From Fimbriimonadaceae bacterium (GTDB taxonomy: Bacteria; Armatimonadota; Fimbriimonadia; Fimbriimonadales; Fimbriimonadaceae), in NCBI GenBank assembly GCA_020847855.1, contig JADLBH010000019.1:1-63575 (forward strand): a stretch of 63,575 nucleotides of DNA. The letters are read 5' to 3'. The position numbers and the translations under genes are program-made. This document shows, in pieces, positions 44,711-54,368 of this stretch. Under the pieces are notes generated by a model. That model was not told the DNA's origin and made no database searches. It saw nothing but the letters and a program-made list of their open reading frames with translations. Every line of letters starts with the position of its first letter. Within the stretch, counting starts at the first letter, position 1.

Positions 44711-44929
44711 TTACCGGAACGCGCCCATCGTGCCCGGCACGATGAAGACGGTGAGGAGGAAGACCAGCTCGACGAACGCGAGCGCGATCAGCATCACGAC
44801 CTGCAGCTTGCTGATCGCTTCCGGTTGCCGGGCCATGCCCTGCAACGCGGAGAAGCCGATCAGCCCGAGGCCGATGCCGACGCCAAGCGCGGCGAGTCCG
44901 ATTCCGATACCAAGTCCTTGACCAGTCAT
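44711..44929 (-). CDS. atpE: ATP synthase subunit c
   Basis: 72 residues, two helices. Loop motif ARQPE between the helices, and Glu54 in the second (IALAFVELVFLLTV) as proton carrier. Rotor ring subunit of Fo. Confidence 0.97.
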   Translation of the reverse strand: MTGQGLGIGIGLAALGVGIGLGLIGFSALQGMARQPEAISKLQVVMLIALAFVELVFLLTVFIVPGTMGAFR

Positions 44930-44984
44930 TTGTTGTTGTGTTCTCCTTGTGGGTTGTGGGTTTTGATTGAAATTCCCTTTTCGA

Positions 44985-45722
44985 TCAGTGCTCGTCCTCG
45001 TTCCCGGTGACGAGTGCGAGGTAGACGCAGGTGAGCATCGTGAAGATCATCGCTTGCACGATGACCGTCATGAGCTTGATGGGCATGAGGATCAGGGCCC
45101 CGGCTGGCACATAGAAGGCCTCGCCGAGCTGGTTCATCGAGGTCACCGCAAGGTGCCCCCCTTCGATGTTGCCAAAGAGCCGGAGCGAGAGGGACACGTT
45201 CTTCATCACTTCCGAGATCATCTCGATGACGAAGATCATCATGGTGACGATGAACATCGCCGGCGGCAGCTTGGGCCCCGCGAAGTGCTTCAAGTGACCG
45301 ATCAGCCCGTGGGCGCGGATCCCTTCCCATTGCACGTACCCGACGCACATCAGCGCCATCGCGAGAGTGAAGCTGAGGTCCGCCGTGGGCGAAGTCGGCA
45401 TGAAGAGCGCAACCGCGTTCGACACGAAGATGATCAACCATACGGTCAGAATCATCGGGACGTACTTTCTGCCGTGCGGGCCGATCGTCCCCGTACACAT
45501 CTGGTGCACAAAGAGGTAGACCTGCTCGAACAGACCTCCGAAGAGCTTTCGAAAGACGGGGGTCCCCGACTTCTGCGCCGAGCGCACGTTGCCCATCGCA
45601 ACGCTCAACGTGGCGAACACGATCGCGACGACCAAGCCCGTGTACAACATCAGGCCCTCAAACGAGTTGTGGGCTTCCGAAGAGGCCACGAGTCTCGGAG
45701 TCAGTCGAAGTAGTTCACCCAT
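44985..45722 (-). CDS. atpB: ATP synthase subunit a
   Basis: 245 residues. Helix with the essential Arg (SLSLRLFGNIEGGH) is clear; several other membrane helices. It forms the half-channels for protons. Starts within the end of the AtpI-like gene (8-bp overlap). Confidence 0.96.
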   Translation of the reverse strand: MGELLRLTPRLVASSEAHNSFEGLMLYTGLVVAIVFATLSVAMGNVRSAQKSGTPVFRKLFGGLFEQVYLFVHQMCTGTIGPHGRKYVPMILTVWLIIFVSNAVALFMPTSPTADLSFTLAMALMCVGYVQWEGIRAHGLIGHLKHFAGPKLPPAMFIVTMMIFVIEMISEVMKNVSLSLRLFGNIEGGHLAVTSMNQLGEAFYVPAGALILMPIKLMTVIVQAMIFTMLTCVYLALVTGNEDEH

Positions 45723-46098
45723 CAGAGGCAGGTGCCTGTCTCGAGCCCTCGAAAAGGGCCTTCGCGGCGGTGAGCAAGTATACCAACGCCAATCCGAGCA
45801 GGAACCAGGTTGGGGCTGGCGGTCCCATTCGCGACGTGAGCATCCACGCGAAATAGAGCACCGGGAGCTTCAGCGCCAACAGAAAGATAGGCCCGATCCA
45901 ACCTTGATCGCTACCTCCGGAGCGTGCAGCGCGGGCAAAAAGCTCCGTGAGGCCCCACGTGCCAAACATCCCAAGCCCTATGGCCACAAGGCCCAAGGCG
46001 GCGCCCGACGCGGCGGGAGGCCCCCCCAAAAAGTATCCCAGGGCGCACAACCCTACCGACGAGCCGAGGGCGAAACCAAGCTCCTTGGGTCGGCTCAC
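45715..46098 (-). CDS. AtpI-like membrane protein
   Basis: 127 residues from GTG 46098 (GTGA overlap with the upstream stop). Four hydrophobic helices (SSVGLCALGYFLGG; GLVAIGLGMFGTWGL; FLLALKLPVLYFAW; WFLLGLALVYLLTA). Its position between atpZ and atpB fits the AtpI chaperone/ion-uptake family, but sequence identity is not strong. Confidence 0.7.
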   Translation of the reverse strand: MSRPKELGFALGSSVGLCALGYFLGGPPAASGAALGLVAIGLGMFGTWGLTELFARAARSGGSDQGWIGPIFLLALKLPVLYFAWMLTSRMGPPAPTWFLLGLALVYLLTAAKALFEGSRQAPASDG

Positions 46099-46499
46099 AT
46101 CCGCTTCATCTGGTGAACCGAGAACCAGATGCCCGCCGCACCGCCCGCGCAGAACCCGACGAGTTGAAACACGTTGCTCTGGGTGCCCCTGTCCACCAGC
46201 CAACCCAGGCCGAAGCCGACCAACGGCAAGCCAAGCAGCGCGTAGGCGACGGAGAGCCCGATACCCGTGCTCTTGCCCAGGCCACCGCTGGAAAAGGAAC
46301 CCGCCTCGATCTTCCTTTCCTCTGCCATCTTCTTTTGGATCGCGGCATTGCCTCGCCTCTCTATGCTCGCGAGCCGGTCTTGGAGCCTTCGCTCCTCTGC
46401 TTGGGCAGCCTCGCGGGCCGCCTTGCCCACCGACGCCACCTCCCCCTCCATCTCCTCCAACTGGGATTCAACGTCGGTCGGCTCCTGCCCACCTTCCAT
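46095..46499 (-). CDS. AtpZ-like protein, first gene of the ATP synthase operon
   Basis: 134 residues from ATG 46499. This start is chosen over ATG 46508 because a perfect TATAAT (46507-46512 on this strand) lies 7 nt upstream of it. The N-terminal half is a charged coiled coil (ERRLQDRLASIERRGNA), then two helices (GIGLSVAYALLGLPLVGFGLG and NVFQLVGFCAGGAAGIWF) as in AtpZ/AtpI-type F1Fo accessory proteins. Confidence 0.78.
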   Translation of the reverse strand: MEGGQEPTDVESQLEEMEGEVASVGKAAREAAQAEERRLQDRLASIERRGNAAIQKKMAEERKIEAGSFSSGGLGKSTGIGLSVAYALLGLPLVGFGLGWLVDRGTQSNVFQLVGFCAGGAAGIWFSVHQMKRM

Positions 46500-46506
46500 A
46501 AGCGTC

Positions 46507-46512
46507 ATTATA
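46507..46512 (-). promoter_or_regulatory. -10 box TATAAT for the ATP synthase operon
   Basis: A perfect hexamer on the minus strand, 7 nt upstream of the atpZ-like ATG 46499, with no ribosome-binding site between; recG is transcribed divergently from 46527. Confidence 0.6.
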
Positions 46513-46526
46513 GGGGTATTGGCGAC

Positions 46527-48662
46527 ATGACTAGGGAGCGGACGTCCGGCCTAGCCACCGAGGTGCGATTCTTGAAGGGGGTCGGGCCCAAGGGTGCAGC
46601 CTTGCTTGAAAAGATCGGCCTTCGAACAGTGGAGGACGTGCTCTGGCACTTGCCCCGACGGTACGAGGACCGGCGAGACGCACCCCAGATCATGCTCCTC
46701 CGGCCCGGCCGTTCGAGCACGGTGATCGGGAAGCTCGAGATCGTCCGCTCCCGCGGTATCGGCCGCGGCCGGGTCATCGTCGAGGCGCTGGTGAGCGACG
46801 AGACCGGGGAGATCGTCCTGTGCTTCTTCAACCAGCCATGGGTCGGGCGCCAACTCGAGAAGTACACCGGCCAGAGGGTCGTCGCCTATGGCAGCGTCAA
46901 GGAGGGGTACCGCAGGCGGCTCGAGCTGCACGGCGTCGAGTGGGAACCCGCAGAGGACGATGTTGACGCCTTCGCGAGGATCGTCCCGGTCTATGCGCTG
47001 AGCGAAGGTGTTCCCCAGAGGCTGGTTCGCGCCGCCGCTGCCGCGGCTGTGGGTCAGTTCGGCAACGACGTGCCCGACCCGCTCCCGCATACCTTCCGCA
47101 AGCAGCACGGCCTCCCCTTGTCGAGCGAGGCCCTAACGGAGCTTCACCATCCTACGAGCGACGAGGCGCGCATCCGCGCCCGCCGCAGGTTCGCCTTCGA
47201 AGAGTTCCTGTACCTGCAGATCGCCCTCCAGGTCCGGCGGCAAGAGATCAAACAGGAAGTGGGCATCTCGTTCCCCATCCGAAGCCTGGGGAAGAGCCGT
47301 GCCTCGGCGGGAACGTTGTTCGAGCCCGAGACTGGCTCGCCGCTTTCGGAGGAGGTCGCGGCCCTGTTCCCCTTCGAGCTCACCGAGGCCCAGAACCGGG
47401 TGATCCAGCACGTATGGCGCGACATGGAGGCCGCAGCCCCTATGAACCGCCTCGTGCAAGGGGACGTAGGGAGCGGGAAGACCGCCGTGGCCGCAGCCGC
47501 GATGCTTGCCGCGGTTCGGTGCGGCTGGCAGGCCGCGATGATGGCGCCCACCGAGATCCTCGCCGAGCAGCACTACTTCAACCTCAAAAAGGTCTTCGAT
47601 CCCAGGGGCATACCTGTAGTCCTGCTCGCGGGCAAGCTGGGCGCCCGTGACCGCAAGTCGGCTCTCGCCAAGGCGGAGAACGGCGAGGGCCGGATCCTCG
47701 TCGGGACGCACGCGCTCATCCAGGAAGGGGTCAAGTTCCACAGTCTTGGACTCATCGTCATTGACGAGCAGCACCGCTTCGGGGTCGCCCAGCGCATGGC
47801 CCTTCGCCAGAAGGGGGAGACCCTGCCCGACGTACTCGTGATGACGGCGACTCCGATCCCTCGCTCCTTCACCATGACGATGTACGGCGACTTGGACGTG
47901 AGCGTGCTCGACGAGCTTCCGCCAGGCCGGTCACCGGTTACGACCTATTGGCGACGGCCAGGGGATCGGTCCAAGGTCTATTCCCAGGTCGAGGAACTGC
48001 TCGCGACCGGAGCCCAAGCCTACTTCGTCTGCCCCATGATCAGCGAGAACGAGAAGATCCAAGCCCAGGCGGCCGAGGACCTCCACTACCGCCTCAGTAC
48101 AGGAGTCTTCGCCCATAGGAAGGTCGGCCTCCTCCACGGTCAGATGAAGGCCCAAGAGAAGGAGGCGGTCATGGAAGCGTTCCGGGCAGGCGAAACCGCG
48201 ATCCTCGTGGCCACGGTCGTGATTGAGGTCGGGGTGGACGTCCCCAATGCCAGCGTGATGGTCGTGGAAGACGCGAACCGCTTCGGTCTCGCTCAGCTCC
48301 ACCAACTGCGGGGGCGTGTCGGCAGGGGGGCAAGAAGGAGCTTCTGCATCCTCATCTCCGAGGGCACGAGCGACGACGTGGTGGAGCGAATGCAGACCCT
48401 GGTGGACACGACGGACGGCTTCGTGATCGCGGAGAAGGACCTCCGGCTCCGCGGCCCCGGCGACCTGATGGGAACTCAGCAACACGGCCTCTTGACCTTC
48501 CAAGTCGCAGACCTCGTTAAAGACGCAATCCTGCTCGAGGAGGCGAGAGAGGCGGCTCGGCTACTCGTGGCCAACGGCGAGCTCGATCGGCCAGAATGGG
48601 CCATGGTCGTGGAGCGCACGCGAGCGCGTCGGGGTGACGAAGCGCTGGTGACCGTCAGTTGA
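46527..48662 (+). CDS. recG: ATP-dependent DNA helicase RecG
   Basis: 711 residues from ATG 46527. Wedge/OB domain (VRFLKGVGPKGAALLEKIGL), Walker A QGDVGSGKTAV (about residue 312), IDEQHRFGV, then MTATPIPRSF and the helicase C domain with QLRGRVGRG. The TRG motif region is near LRLRGPGDLMGTQQHGL. Remodels stalled forks and Holliday junctions. Divergent from the ATP synthase operon. Confidence 0.97.
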   Translation: MTRERTSGLATEVRFLKGVGPKGAALLEKIGLRTVEDVLWHLPRRYEDRRDAPQIMLLRPGRSSTVIGKLEIVRSRGIGRGRVIVEALVSDETGEIVLCFFNQPWVGRQLEKYTGQRVVAYGSVKEGYRRRLELHGVEWEPAEDDVDAFARIVPVYALSEGVPQRLVRAAAAAAVGQFGNDVPDPLPHTFRKQHGLPLSSEALTELHHPTSDEARIRARRRFAFEEFLYLQIALQVRRQEIKQEVGISFPIRSLGKSRASAGTLFEPETGSPLSEEVAALFPFELTEAQNRVIQHVWRDMEAAAPMNRLVQGDVGSGKTAVAAAAMLAAVRCGWQAAMMAPTEILAEQHYFNLKKVFDPRGIPVVLLAGKLGARDRKSALAKAENGEGRILVGTHALIQEGVKFHSLGLIVIDEQHRFGVAQRMALRQKGETLPDVLVMTATPIPRSFTMTMYGDLDVSVLDELPPGRSPVTTYWRRPGDRSKVYSQVEELLATGAQAYFVCPMISENEKIQAQAAEDLHYRLSTGVFAHRKVGLLHGQMKAQEKEAVMEAFRAGETAILVATVVIEVGVDVPNASVMVVEDANRFGLAQLHQLRGRVGRGARRSFCILISEGTSDDVVERMQTLVDTTDGFVIAEKDLRLRGPGDLMGTQQHGLLTFQVADLVKDAILLEEAREAARLLVANGELDRPEWAMVVERTRARRGDEALVTVS

Positions 48663-49006
48663 GCCAAGGCCCTCCTGCCGAGAAGTCTGCCGCGGTCACT
48701 TATGTCATGGCGGCCGCGTGGCTGTTCGCGATCGGCCTCGGCGTTACTCACCTGCCCTACGATCTGAGTCGCCAAAGCCCCATCTTGGTGCTGGGCGAAT
48801 TCGCCCAAGCTGTGAGCCCCAAGGAGGGCCACCCGTGGCCCTTGGATAGTGCTACGCACCCGCTCCAAGGTCGCCATTGGGTCGCGGAGCGCCCAGCCCC
48901 CACCTACCGACTCGTCCGCACCGAGACCGAGCGCGGCAAGGAGTTTGCGCTCTATGAGGTGACGCTTCGGGGAACAAGGCGGGTCGTCAAGCTGGTCCGC
49001 CCCTAG
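48659..49006 (+). CDS. Small membrane-anchored hypothetical protein
   Basis: 115 residues from TTG 48659 (TTGA overlap with recG stop). One helix (AAVTYVMAAAWLFAIGLGV) near the N-terminus, then a mixed soluble part (PAPTYRLVRTETERGKEF). No family recognised. It overlaps the topA stop by 4 bp in convergent orientation. Confidence 0.55.
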   Translation: MSQGPPAEKSAAVTYVMAAAWLFAIGLGVTHLPYDLSRQSPILVLGEFAQAVSPKEGHPWPLDSATHPLQGRHWVAERPAPTYRLVRTETERGKEFALYEVTLRGTRRVVKLVRP

Positions 49007-51588
49007 CGCTGGCGCCGAGACTTGCGAAACGGCCGCTTTGCCGGGCCCGCGGCGATCTTTTTTTGGATCAGGTCCGCCGCAGTTTCGGCAGAGAGCGTCT
49101 CAGGATCGATCCCTTTCGGGATCGTGGCATTGACCTTCCCGTTCGTCACGTAAGGCCCGTACCGTCCCGACATGACCCTCACCTCACCTTCGACCCCCGT
49201 GATCTCTCCCAGGGCCCGGAGTGCGGCAGACCCTCCCCTCACCTTTTGGTTGAGGGCCGCCACCGCCTCATCAAGGCTAACGGACGCGGCCGTCCGCCAG
49301 TCTGCGAGCGAGGCCTTCCGCGCCCCGCAGGAGACATAGGGACCGTACCGACCGATCTGGATCGTGACCGGGTCGCCTTCGTGCTCCCCGACAGTCCTGG
49401 GAAACCTCAGGAGCAGGCCGAGGTCCTCGTCCGTGATGTCTTGGATCGCGATGCCCGCAGGTAGGGAGATCCGGCGCGGCTTTTCCTCGTCCGTGCCGAC
49501 CTCGAGGTAGGGCCCAAACCGGCCCGTCTTTGCGAAGACGCATTGCCCAGTCTCAGGGTCAACCCCGACGGCGTCCGGCTCGGCGGTGCTGGCGTCCAAG
49601 AGCCGCTTGGCCGCTTCCAGGTCAAGGTCGGCGGGCGGGAGACCCTCGGGAACGCTCGCCGTGTTGCCGGTACCCCCCTCGCCCCGCTGGAGGAAGGCTC
49701 CGTTCCGACCGATCCGCACGATGATGTCTTCCCCCAATGGCATGTTGGGAAAGGGAATGTCCGCTTTGCGATCCTCGACCTGCTTCTCCAAGCCTGGTTC
49801 TGCCGGCGAGCCTCGGTAGAAGCGGCGGAGATGGTCTACGGCGTCGCGCTGGCCGTTTGCGATCTCGTCGAGCTCCTCCTCCATGTCTGCGGTGAACCGG
49901 ATGTCCACGAGCCTGGCAAAGCTGTCTTCCAAGAGCTGGGTCACGGCGAAAGCGGACCACGAAGGCACCAATTCGTTCCCCTTCCGGAAGACGTACCCTC
50001 GATCCTGGATCGTGCCAATGATCGAGGCATAGGTGCTGGGCCGACCGATCCCCTCTGCCTCAAGCTTCCTCACGAGGCTCGCTTCGTTGTATCGAGCGGG
50101 CGGAAGCGTCGCGTGCCGAGCCGATTCGACCTCGGCCCTGCCAGATCGCTCGCCGACCTCGACCTTGGGGAGGATCTTGTCGCGCTGCTCGAGCTCGGAG
50201 GCTGGGTCGTCGCTCCCCTCGACATAGACCCGCAAGAACCCTGGGAACGAGATTCGTGTGCCGTTCGCTTGGAACGTGAGCGTCCTCCCCGCATCCTCTG
50301 TCTCAACCTCGATCCGAGTCCGATCGAGGCGCGCCTCCACCATTTGGCAGGCAAGCGTTCGCTTCCAAATCAGGTCATAGAGCGCGAGCTGCTCGCGGTT
50401 CAGGTGCTGGGCCACAGACGCAGGCGTACGGTCCAGTTGGGTCGGCCGAATCGCCTCGTGCGCCTCCTGCGCGTTCTTGGCTTTGCTCTTGTATCGAACC
50501 GCCTTCGCGGGCAGATAGTCGGGGCCATACTGGGATCGGATCAAGTCTCGCGCCTCCTGGAGCGAGCGCTCGCTGAGGGTCAGGCTGTCCGTACGCATAT
50601 AGGTGATGAGGCCGATCAACTGGCCGTTCACCTCGATGCCCTCGTAGAGTTGCTGCGCGATCTGCATGACCTGTCGCGCCTTCATGCGGAGCTTTCGGAC
50701 TCCCTCCTGCTGCAGGGAGGAGGTCATGAAGGGTGGAGGAGGTTTCTGGGTGCCGGGCTTCGTCTCGTTCACCGTACATGCCCACCCCTTGGTCCCGTCG
50801 AGTCGCGCTGCCATCTCTGCGGCCTGACTTTCGGTGATCCAGACCTTCTCGGGAGCCGTACACTCGCCCTCCAAGCTAAAGTCCTGGCCACTGGCGACCG
50901 CCTTCTCGTCTATCCGGGTGAGCGAGGCTTCCAGCGAGCCGTGCGCGAAGGGCAATCGGGCCGAGAGGTCAAAGTAGACCGCCTCTCGAAACCGCATCCG
51001 CTCCCGCTCCCGCTCGACGATCAAGCGGACGGCGACGCTCTGAACCCGTCCCGCGCTCAGTCCCCGCGCAACCTTGCGCCACAGCAAGGGCGAGAGCGTG
51101 TAGCCGTAGAGCCTGTCGAGGATCCTGCGAACCTCCTGCGCCTTGACGAGGGCGAGGTCCAGATCCCTCGGTGCGGCGACGGCCGCCTGAATCGCCTCGG
51201 GGGTCACCTCGTGGAACACGACCCGTTTTACGTTCACGGTCTTGGAAGGCTTGATGAGTTCGAGGACGTGCCAACTGATGCTCTCCCCCTCTCGGTCTTC
51301 GTCCGTAGCGAGCAGGAGCGTGCCTGCACCCTTGGCTTCCCTTCTCAGTTGAGCGACACGGGAAGACTTGTCCGAAGGCACGACGTAATACGGTTGGAAC
51401 TCGTCGTCCACGTCCACCCCGAGCTGGGCCCACGGCTTCTTTCGCACCTCCTCCGGGAGCTCGGAAACCTTCTCCGGCAAGTCGCGGACATGGCCATAGC
51501 TCGCCACGACCTCGTAGCCGGGGCCGAGAAACCCTGAGATGGTCCGCGCCTTGGCTGGGGATTCTACGATGACGAGCGTCTTGCTCAC
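49003..51588 (-). CDS. topA: DNA topoisomerase I
   Basis: 861 residues from GTG 51588, preceded by CACTAT 6 nt upstream. TOPRIM domain (LVIVESPAKA), active-site Tyr in GLITYMRTDSLTLSE (about residue 327) and the C-terminal GRxGPY repeats (four: VRIGRNGAF, AKTGRFGPYL, IGRYGPYVSCG, MSGRYGPYVTNG) instead of Cys4 zinc fingers. The tail (FRKSRRQR) is basic. Relaxes negative supercoils. Confidence 0.96.
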   Translation of the reverse strand: MSKTLVIVESPAKARTISGFLGPGYEVVASYGHVRDLPEKVSELPEEVRKKPWAQLGVDVDDEFQPYYVVPSDKSSRVAQLRREAKGAGTLLLATDEDREGESISWHVLELIKPSKTVNVKRVVFHEVTPEAIQAAVAAPRDLDLALVKAQEVRRILDRLYGYTLSPLLWRKVARGLSAGRVQSVAVRLIVERERERMRFREAVYFDLSARLPFAHGSLEASLTRIDEKAVASGQDFSLEGECTAPEKVWITESQAAEMAARLDGTKGWACTVNETKPGTQKPPPPFMTSSLQQEGVRKLRMKARQVMQIAQQLYEGIEVNGQLIGLITYMRTDSLTLSERSLQEARDLIRSQYGPDYLPAKAVRYKSKAKNAQEAHEAIRPTQLDRTPASVAQHLNREQLALYDLIWKRTLACQMVEARLDRTRIEVETEDAGRTLTFQANGTRISFPGFLRVYVEGSDDPASELEQRDKILPKVEVGERSGRAEVESARHATLPPARYNEASLVRKLEAEGIGRPSTYASIIGTIQDRGYVFRKGNELVPSWSAFAVTQLLEDSFARLVDIRFTADMEEELDEIANGQRDAVDHLRRFYRGSPAEPGLEKQVEDRKADIPFPNMPLGEDIIVRIGRNGAFLQRGEGGTGNTASVPEGLPPADLDLEAAKRLLDASTAEPDAVGVDPETGQCVFAKTGRFGPYLEVGTDEEKPRRISLPAGIAIQDITDEDLGLLLRFPRTVGEHEGDPVTIQIGRYGPYVSCGARKASLADWRTAASVSLDEAVAALNQKVRGGSAALRALGEITGVEGEVRVMSGRYGPYVTNGKVNATIPKGIDPETLSAETAADLIQKKIAAGPAKRPFRKSRRQR

Positions 51589-51764
51589 GCGCGAATAGTG
51601 TGAGGTCCACCCGCCCCTGGTGTCAAGCTCCCGGCGAGTTCTTGGCGGAACTCGTGCCGTTCGACCTGGGCCTTCCAGTCCGGCTCAAGCAGGAAATGAC
51701 CTAGCCCGGCACGTTCGCAACTCTGAAGGCGTCCGTTACAGTAGGTCTACAAAGGTTCTGCGCG

Positions 51765-53261
51765 ATGGATCCCAGAGTGCAAAAGCGAGTCTTGGTGATT
51801 GCCGCCGTCACAGGAGTGCTGGCGGCGGTGTTCGTCTTGCCTCCCGCGCTCGACTCGCTCTACCGCGCTGCCGCCCGAGCGTCGGGGTCCCCATCGGGCC
51901 AGGCTCAGCTTCCCAACGCCGAATCGCTCGTGCTCGATCGGATCGTGATCCAAGACGCGAGCAAGAGCCTGAGCGAGCGGAAACAGATCGCCGAGGAGCT
52001 TGCACGCAGGATCTCCGCCGGGCAAGAATCGTTTGACGAGGTCGCGGCAAAGTACGGCGACGACGGTTCCAAAGATACTGTGCGCGTGTCCCGTATCGCG
52101 GCGCAGAACTCGGCCGACCTGCGGCCCTTGGCCCTCCTGGAGCCGGGCAACTTTCTCCCCAGCGCGGTCTACGATGCCAAGGTGGAGACCTATGCGCTCT
52201 TCCGGCTCAAGGGGGTTGAGCAAGTGCGCGGCACCGGGGGCGGGCCTTCCCAAGAGGCGTACAACCTCGACAAGGGACCGGTCACGATGCTCGCCCTGGG
52301 GCTGTTGGGCCTCGTCCTCGGGGTGGCGCTCGGCCAAGGCTTCTTGCGAGTCTCAGAAAGGATTGCCGTAAAGTGGGAGAAGACGGACACCGGGGACAAG
52401 GTCAATCTCTTCCTGGGTGCCGTGCTCGGGCTCATCGGTTCTCTTCCATTCATGCTCGCGTTGGGAGGGTTGGGCCGGATGTGGGCCAGCCTGATCACCT
52501 TCGCCATTGCCATTGGCTTGGGCATGCTCGGCGTCTTTGCCCTTCGCTCCATGGGGGATGTGCTGCCGTGGCAGGCCGCCGGCGCCAGAGCCCGCAAGAC
52601 CGGCCTCAAAGTCATTGACACCAACGTCCTCATTGACGGCAGACTATACGACCTCGCCCGAACCGGCTTCATCGAAGGCGAGTTCTATGTCGCGAACTTC
52701 GTCCTTCGCGAGCTTCAGTTCATCGCCGATTCCAGCGACCCCTTGCGCCGACAGCGCGGCCGCAGGGGGCTGGATATGCTCCGACACATCCAAGCCGACT
52801 TCCCGGTCAAGGTGGGGGAGCACGACCGCTATGCGGGGGACGCCAAGGATCCGGTGGACGAGCGGCTCGTCCGGCTCGCGAAGGCGCTCGGCGGTGACCT
52901 TGTCAGCAACGACTACAACCTGAACCGGGTCGCCTCGATCCAAAGCGTGAGGGTCCTCAACATCAACGACCTTGCACTTGCGGTCCGCCCCAACGTCCTG
53001 CCCGGCGAGAGCCTCGAGCTCTTGATCGTGCGCGAAGGCAACCAGGCCGGACAGGGCATCGGGTACTTGGACGACGGCACCATGGTCGTGATTGACGGAG
53101 GGCGCGAGCACATCGGCGAGACGCGGCCCGTCTGGGTGTCGCAAGTCATCCAGACCGAGCGCGGCAAGATGATCTTTGCCGAGATGGACGAACCGGAAGG
53201 GGAGCACCCCGCGAACGGATCGAATCCCAAGACCCACGGCCGGCAAGGCAAACCGATTTGA
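51765..53261 (+). CDS. PIN-TRAM domain protein with N-terminal parvulin-like region
   Basis: 498 residues. Helix 1 (VLVIAAVTGVLAAVFVLPPAL), then about 130 extracytoplasmic residues with a parvulin-like pattern (IAEELARRISAGQESFDEVAAKYGDD), then three helices (about 172-265), a PIN ribonuclease domain (IDTNVLIDGR at about 284; DAKDPVDERL; VSNDYNLNR) and a TRAM domain (GESLELLIVREG). YacL-type proteins usually have only the helices, PIN and TRAM. Role unknown; the acidic residues suggest an active nuclease. It is coupled to ispDF by a TTGA overlap. Confidence 0.82.
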   Translation: MDPRVQKRVLVIAAVTGVLAAVFVLPPALDSLYRAAARASGSPSGQAQLPNAESLVLDRIVIQDASKSLSERKQIAEELARRISAGQESFDEVAAKYGDDGSKDTVRVSRIAAQNSADLRPLALLEPGNFLPSAVYDAKVETYALFRLKGVEQVRGTGGGPSQEAYNLDKGPVTMLALGLLGLVLGVALGQGFLRVSERIAVKWEKTDTGDKVNLFLGAVLGLIGSLPFMLALGGLGRMWASLITFAIAIGLGMLGVFALRSMGDVLPWQAAGARARKTGLKVIDTNVLIDGRLYDLARTGFIEGEFYVANFVLRELQFIADSSDPLRRQRGRRGLDMLRHIQADFPVKVGEHDRYAGDAKDPVDERLVRLAKALGGDLVSNDYNLNRVASIQSVRVLNINDLALAVRPNVLPGESLELLIVREGNQAGQGIGYLDDGTMVVIDGGREHIGETRPVWVSQVIQTERGKMIFAEMDEPEGEHPANGSNPKTHGRQGKPI

Positions 53262-54361
53262 GGTTCTGTGGGATCGTGCTCGCCGCCGGCTCGGGAACCC
53301 GGTTCGGCGGAGACAAGCTTTGGCGCCCCATCGGCGGTTGCCCGGTCTGGCTCCGCTCCTTCCGTGCCCTTTCCAACCCGCCGGTGGAAGCGGTCGGCCT
53401 GGTCGTGCCACGGGGTTCGGAGCCTGGGTACGCCAGCCTCGTGCCGGGCGCGCTCTTCGTCGTTGCCGGGGGAGGGACCCGGAGTGAGAGCCTTGCCAAC
53501 GGCATCGGGGCGGTTCCCGAGGGGTACGACGCAGTCCTTGTCCACGACGCGGCGCGGCCGTTCTGCGCGCCGGATCTCGTAGCCCGAGTCGCGAAAGCTG
53601 TCGAGACTCATCGAGCCGCGTACCCGGCGGTTCCTGCCGTTGACACCGTTCGGCTACGGACTTGCGATGGTACGACGATGCTGGACCGTTCCAGCCTACT
53701 CCTTGCCCAGACCCCTCAGGGCGCCATGCTCGAAGACCTTCGGAGGGCCTTGGCGTCAGGCGAGGCCACTGACGAAGCGGCCATGCTGGAAGCCATCGGA
53801 ATCCATGTCGTACCCGTCGAGGGAGACCCCGTGAACAAGAAGATCACCTATCTGAGCGACCTGCCGAGCGATTGCGAGACGCGAGTGGGGATCGGTTACG
53901 ACTCTCACCGGTTCTCGGACGATGTGGGCCGCCCGCTCTGGCTCGGGGGCATCATGGTCCCAGGCCGAGGTCTCGCGGGCCACTCCGACGCCGACGCGAT
54001 CCTCCACGCGATCACCGATGCGCTTCTGGGCGCCGCCGCACTGGGCGACATCGGAGAGCACTTCCCAGATACCGACCCGAGGTGGAAGGACGCCAGGTCA
54101 AGCGTCTTTCTGAGCGCGGCCGCGCAACGGATCGCCGGAGACGGTTGGTATATTGTGAATACGAACGTGACCGTCATCGCCGAGACCCCGAAGCTTGCCC
54201 CGCACCGGGCGGCGATGCGGGCGGCGATTGCGGAGTGTCTCGGTATCGAAGCCTCCCAAGTCGGCCTCACGGCCACGACCAATGAGCAGATGGGCTCGAT
54301 CGGCAGGGGAGAAGGCATCGCCTGCATGGCCGTTGCAACCATCGCCAGAACTCGATCCTGA
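53258..54361 (+). CDS. ispDF: Bifunctional IspD/IspF
   Basis: 367 residues from TTG 53258. IspD part with IVLAAGSGTRFGG and VLVHDAARPF; IspF part from about residue 205 with VGIGYDSHRF, GHSDADAILHAITDALLGA and ATTNEQMGSIGRGEGI. The two enzymes act in the methylerythritol phosphate pathway, cytidylylating MEP and cyclising CDP-MEP-2-phosphate. Fusion of the two non-consecutive enzymes is known from other bacteria. Confidence 0.94.
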   Translation: MRFCGIVLAAGSGTRFGGDKLWRPIGGCPVWLRSFRALSNPPVEAVGLVVPRGSEPGYASLVPGALFVVAGGGTRSESLANGIGAVPEGYDAVLVHDAARPFCAPDLVARVAKAVETHRAAYPAVPAVDTVRLRTCDGTTMLDRSSLLLAQTPQGAMLEDLRRALASGEATDEAAMLEAIGIHVVPVEGDPVNKKITYLSDLPSDCETRVGIGYDSHRFSDDVGRPLWLGGIMVPGRGLAGHSDADAILHAITDALLGAAALGDIGEHFPDTDPRWKDARSSVFLSAAAQRIAGDGWYIVNTNVTVIAETPKLAPHRAAMRAAIAECLGIEASQVGLTATTNEQMGSIGRGEGIACMAVATIARTRS

Positions 54362-54368
54362 ACCGCCT

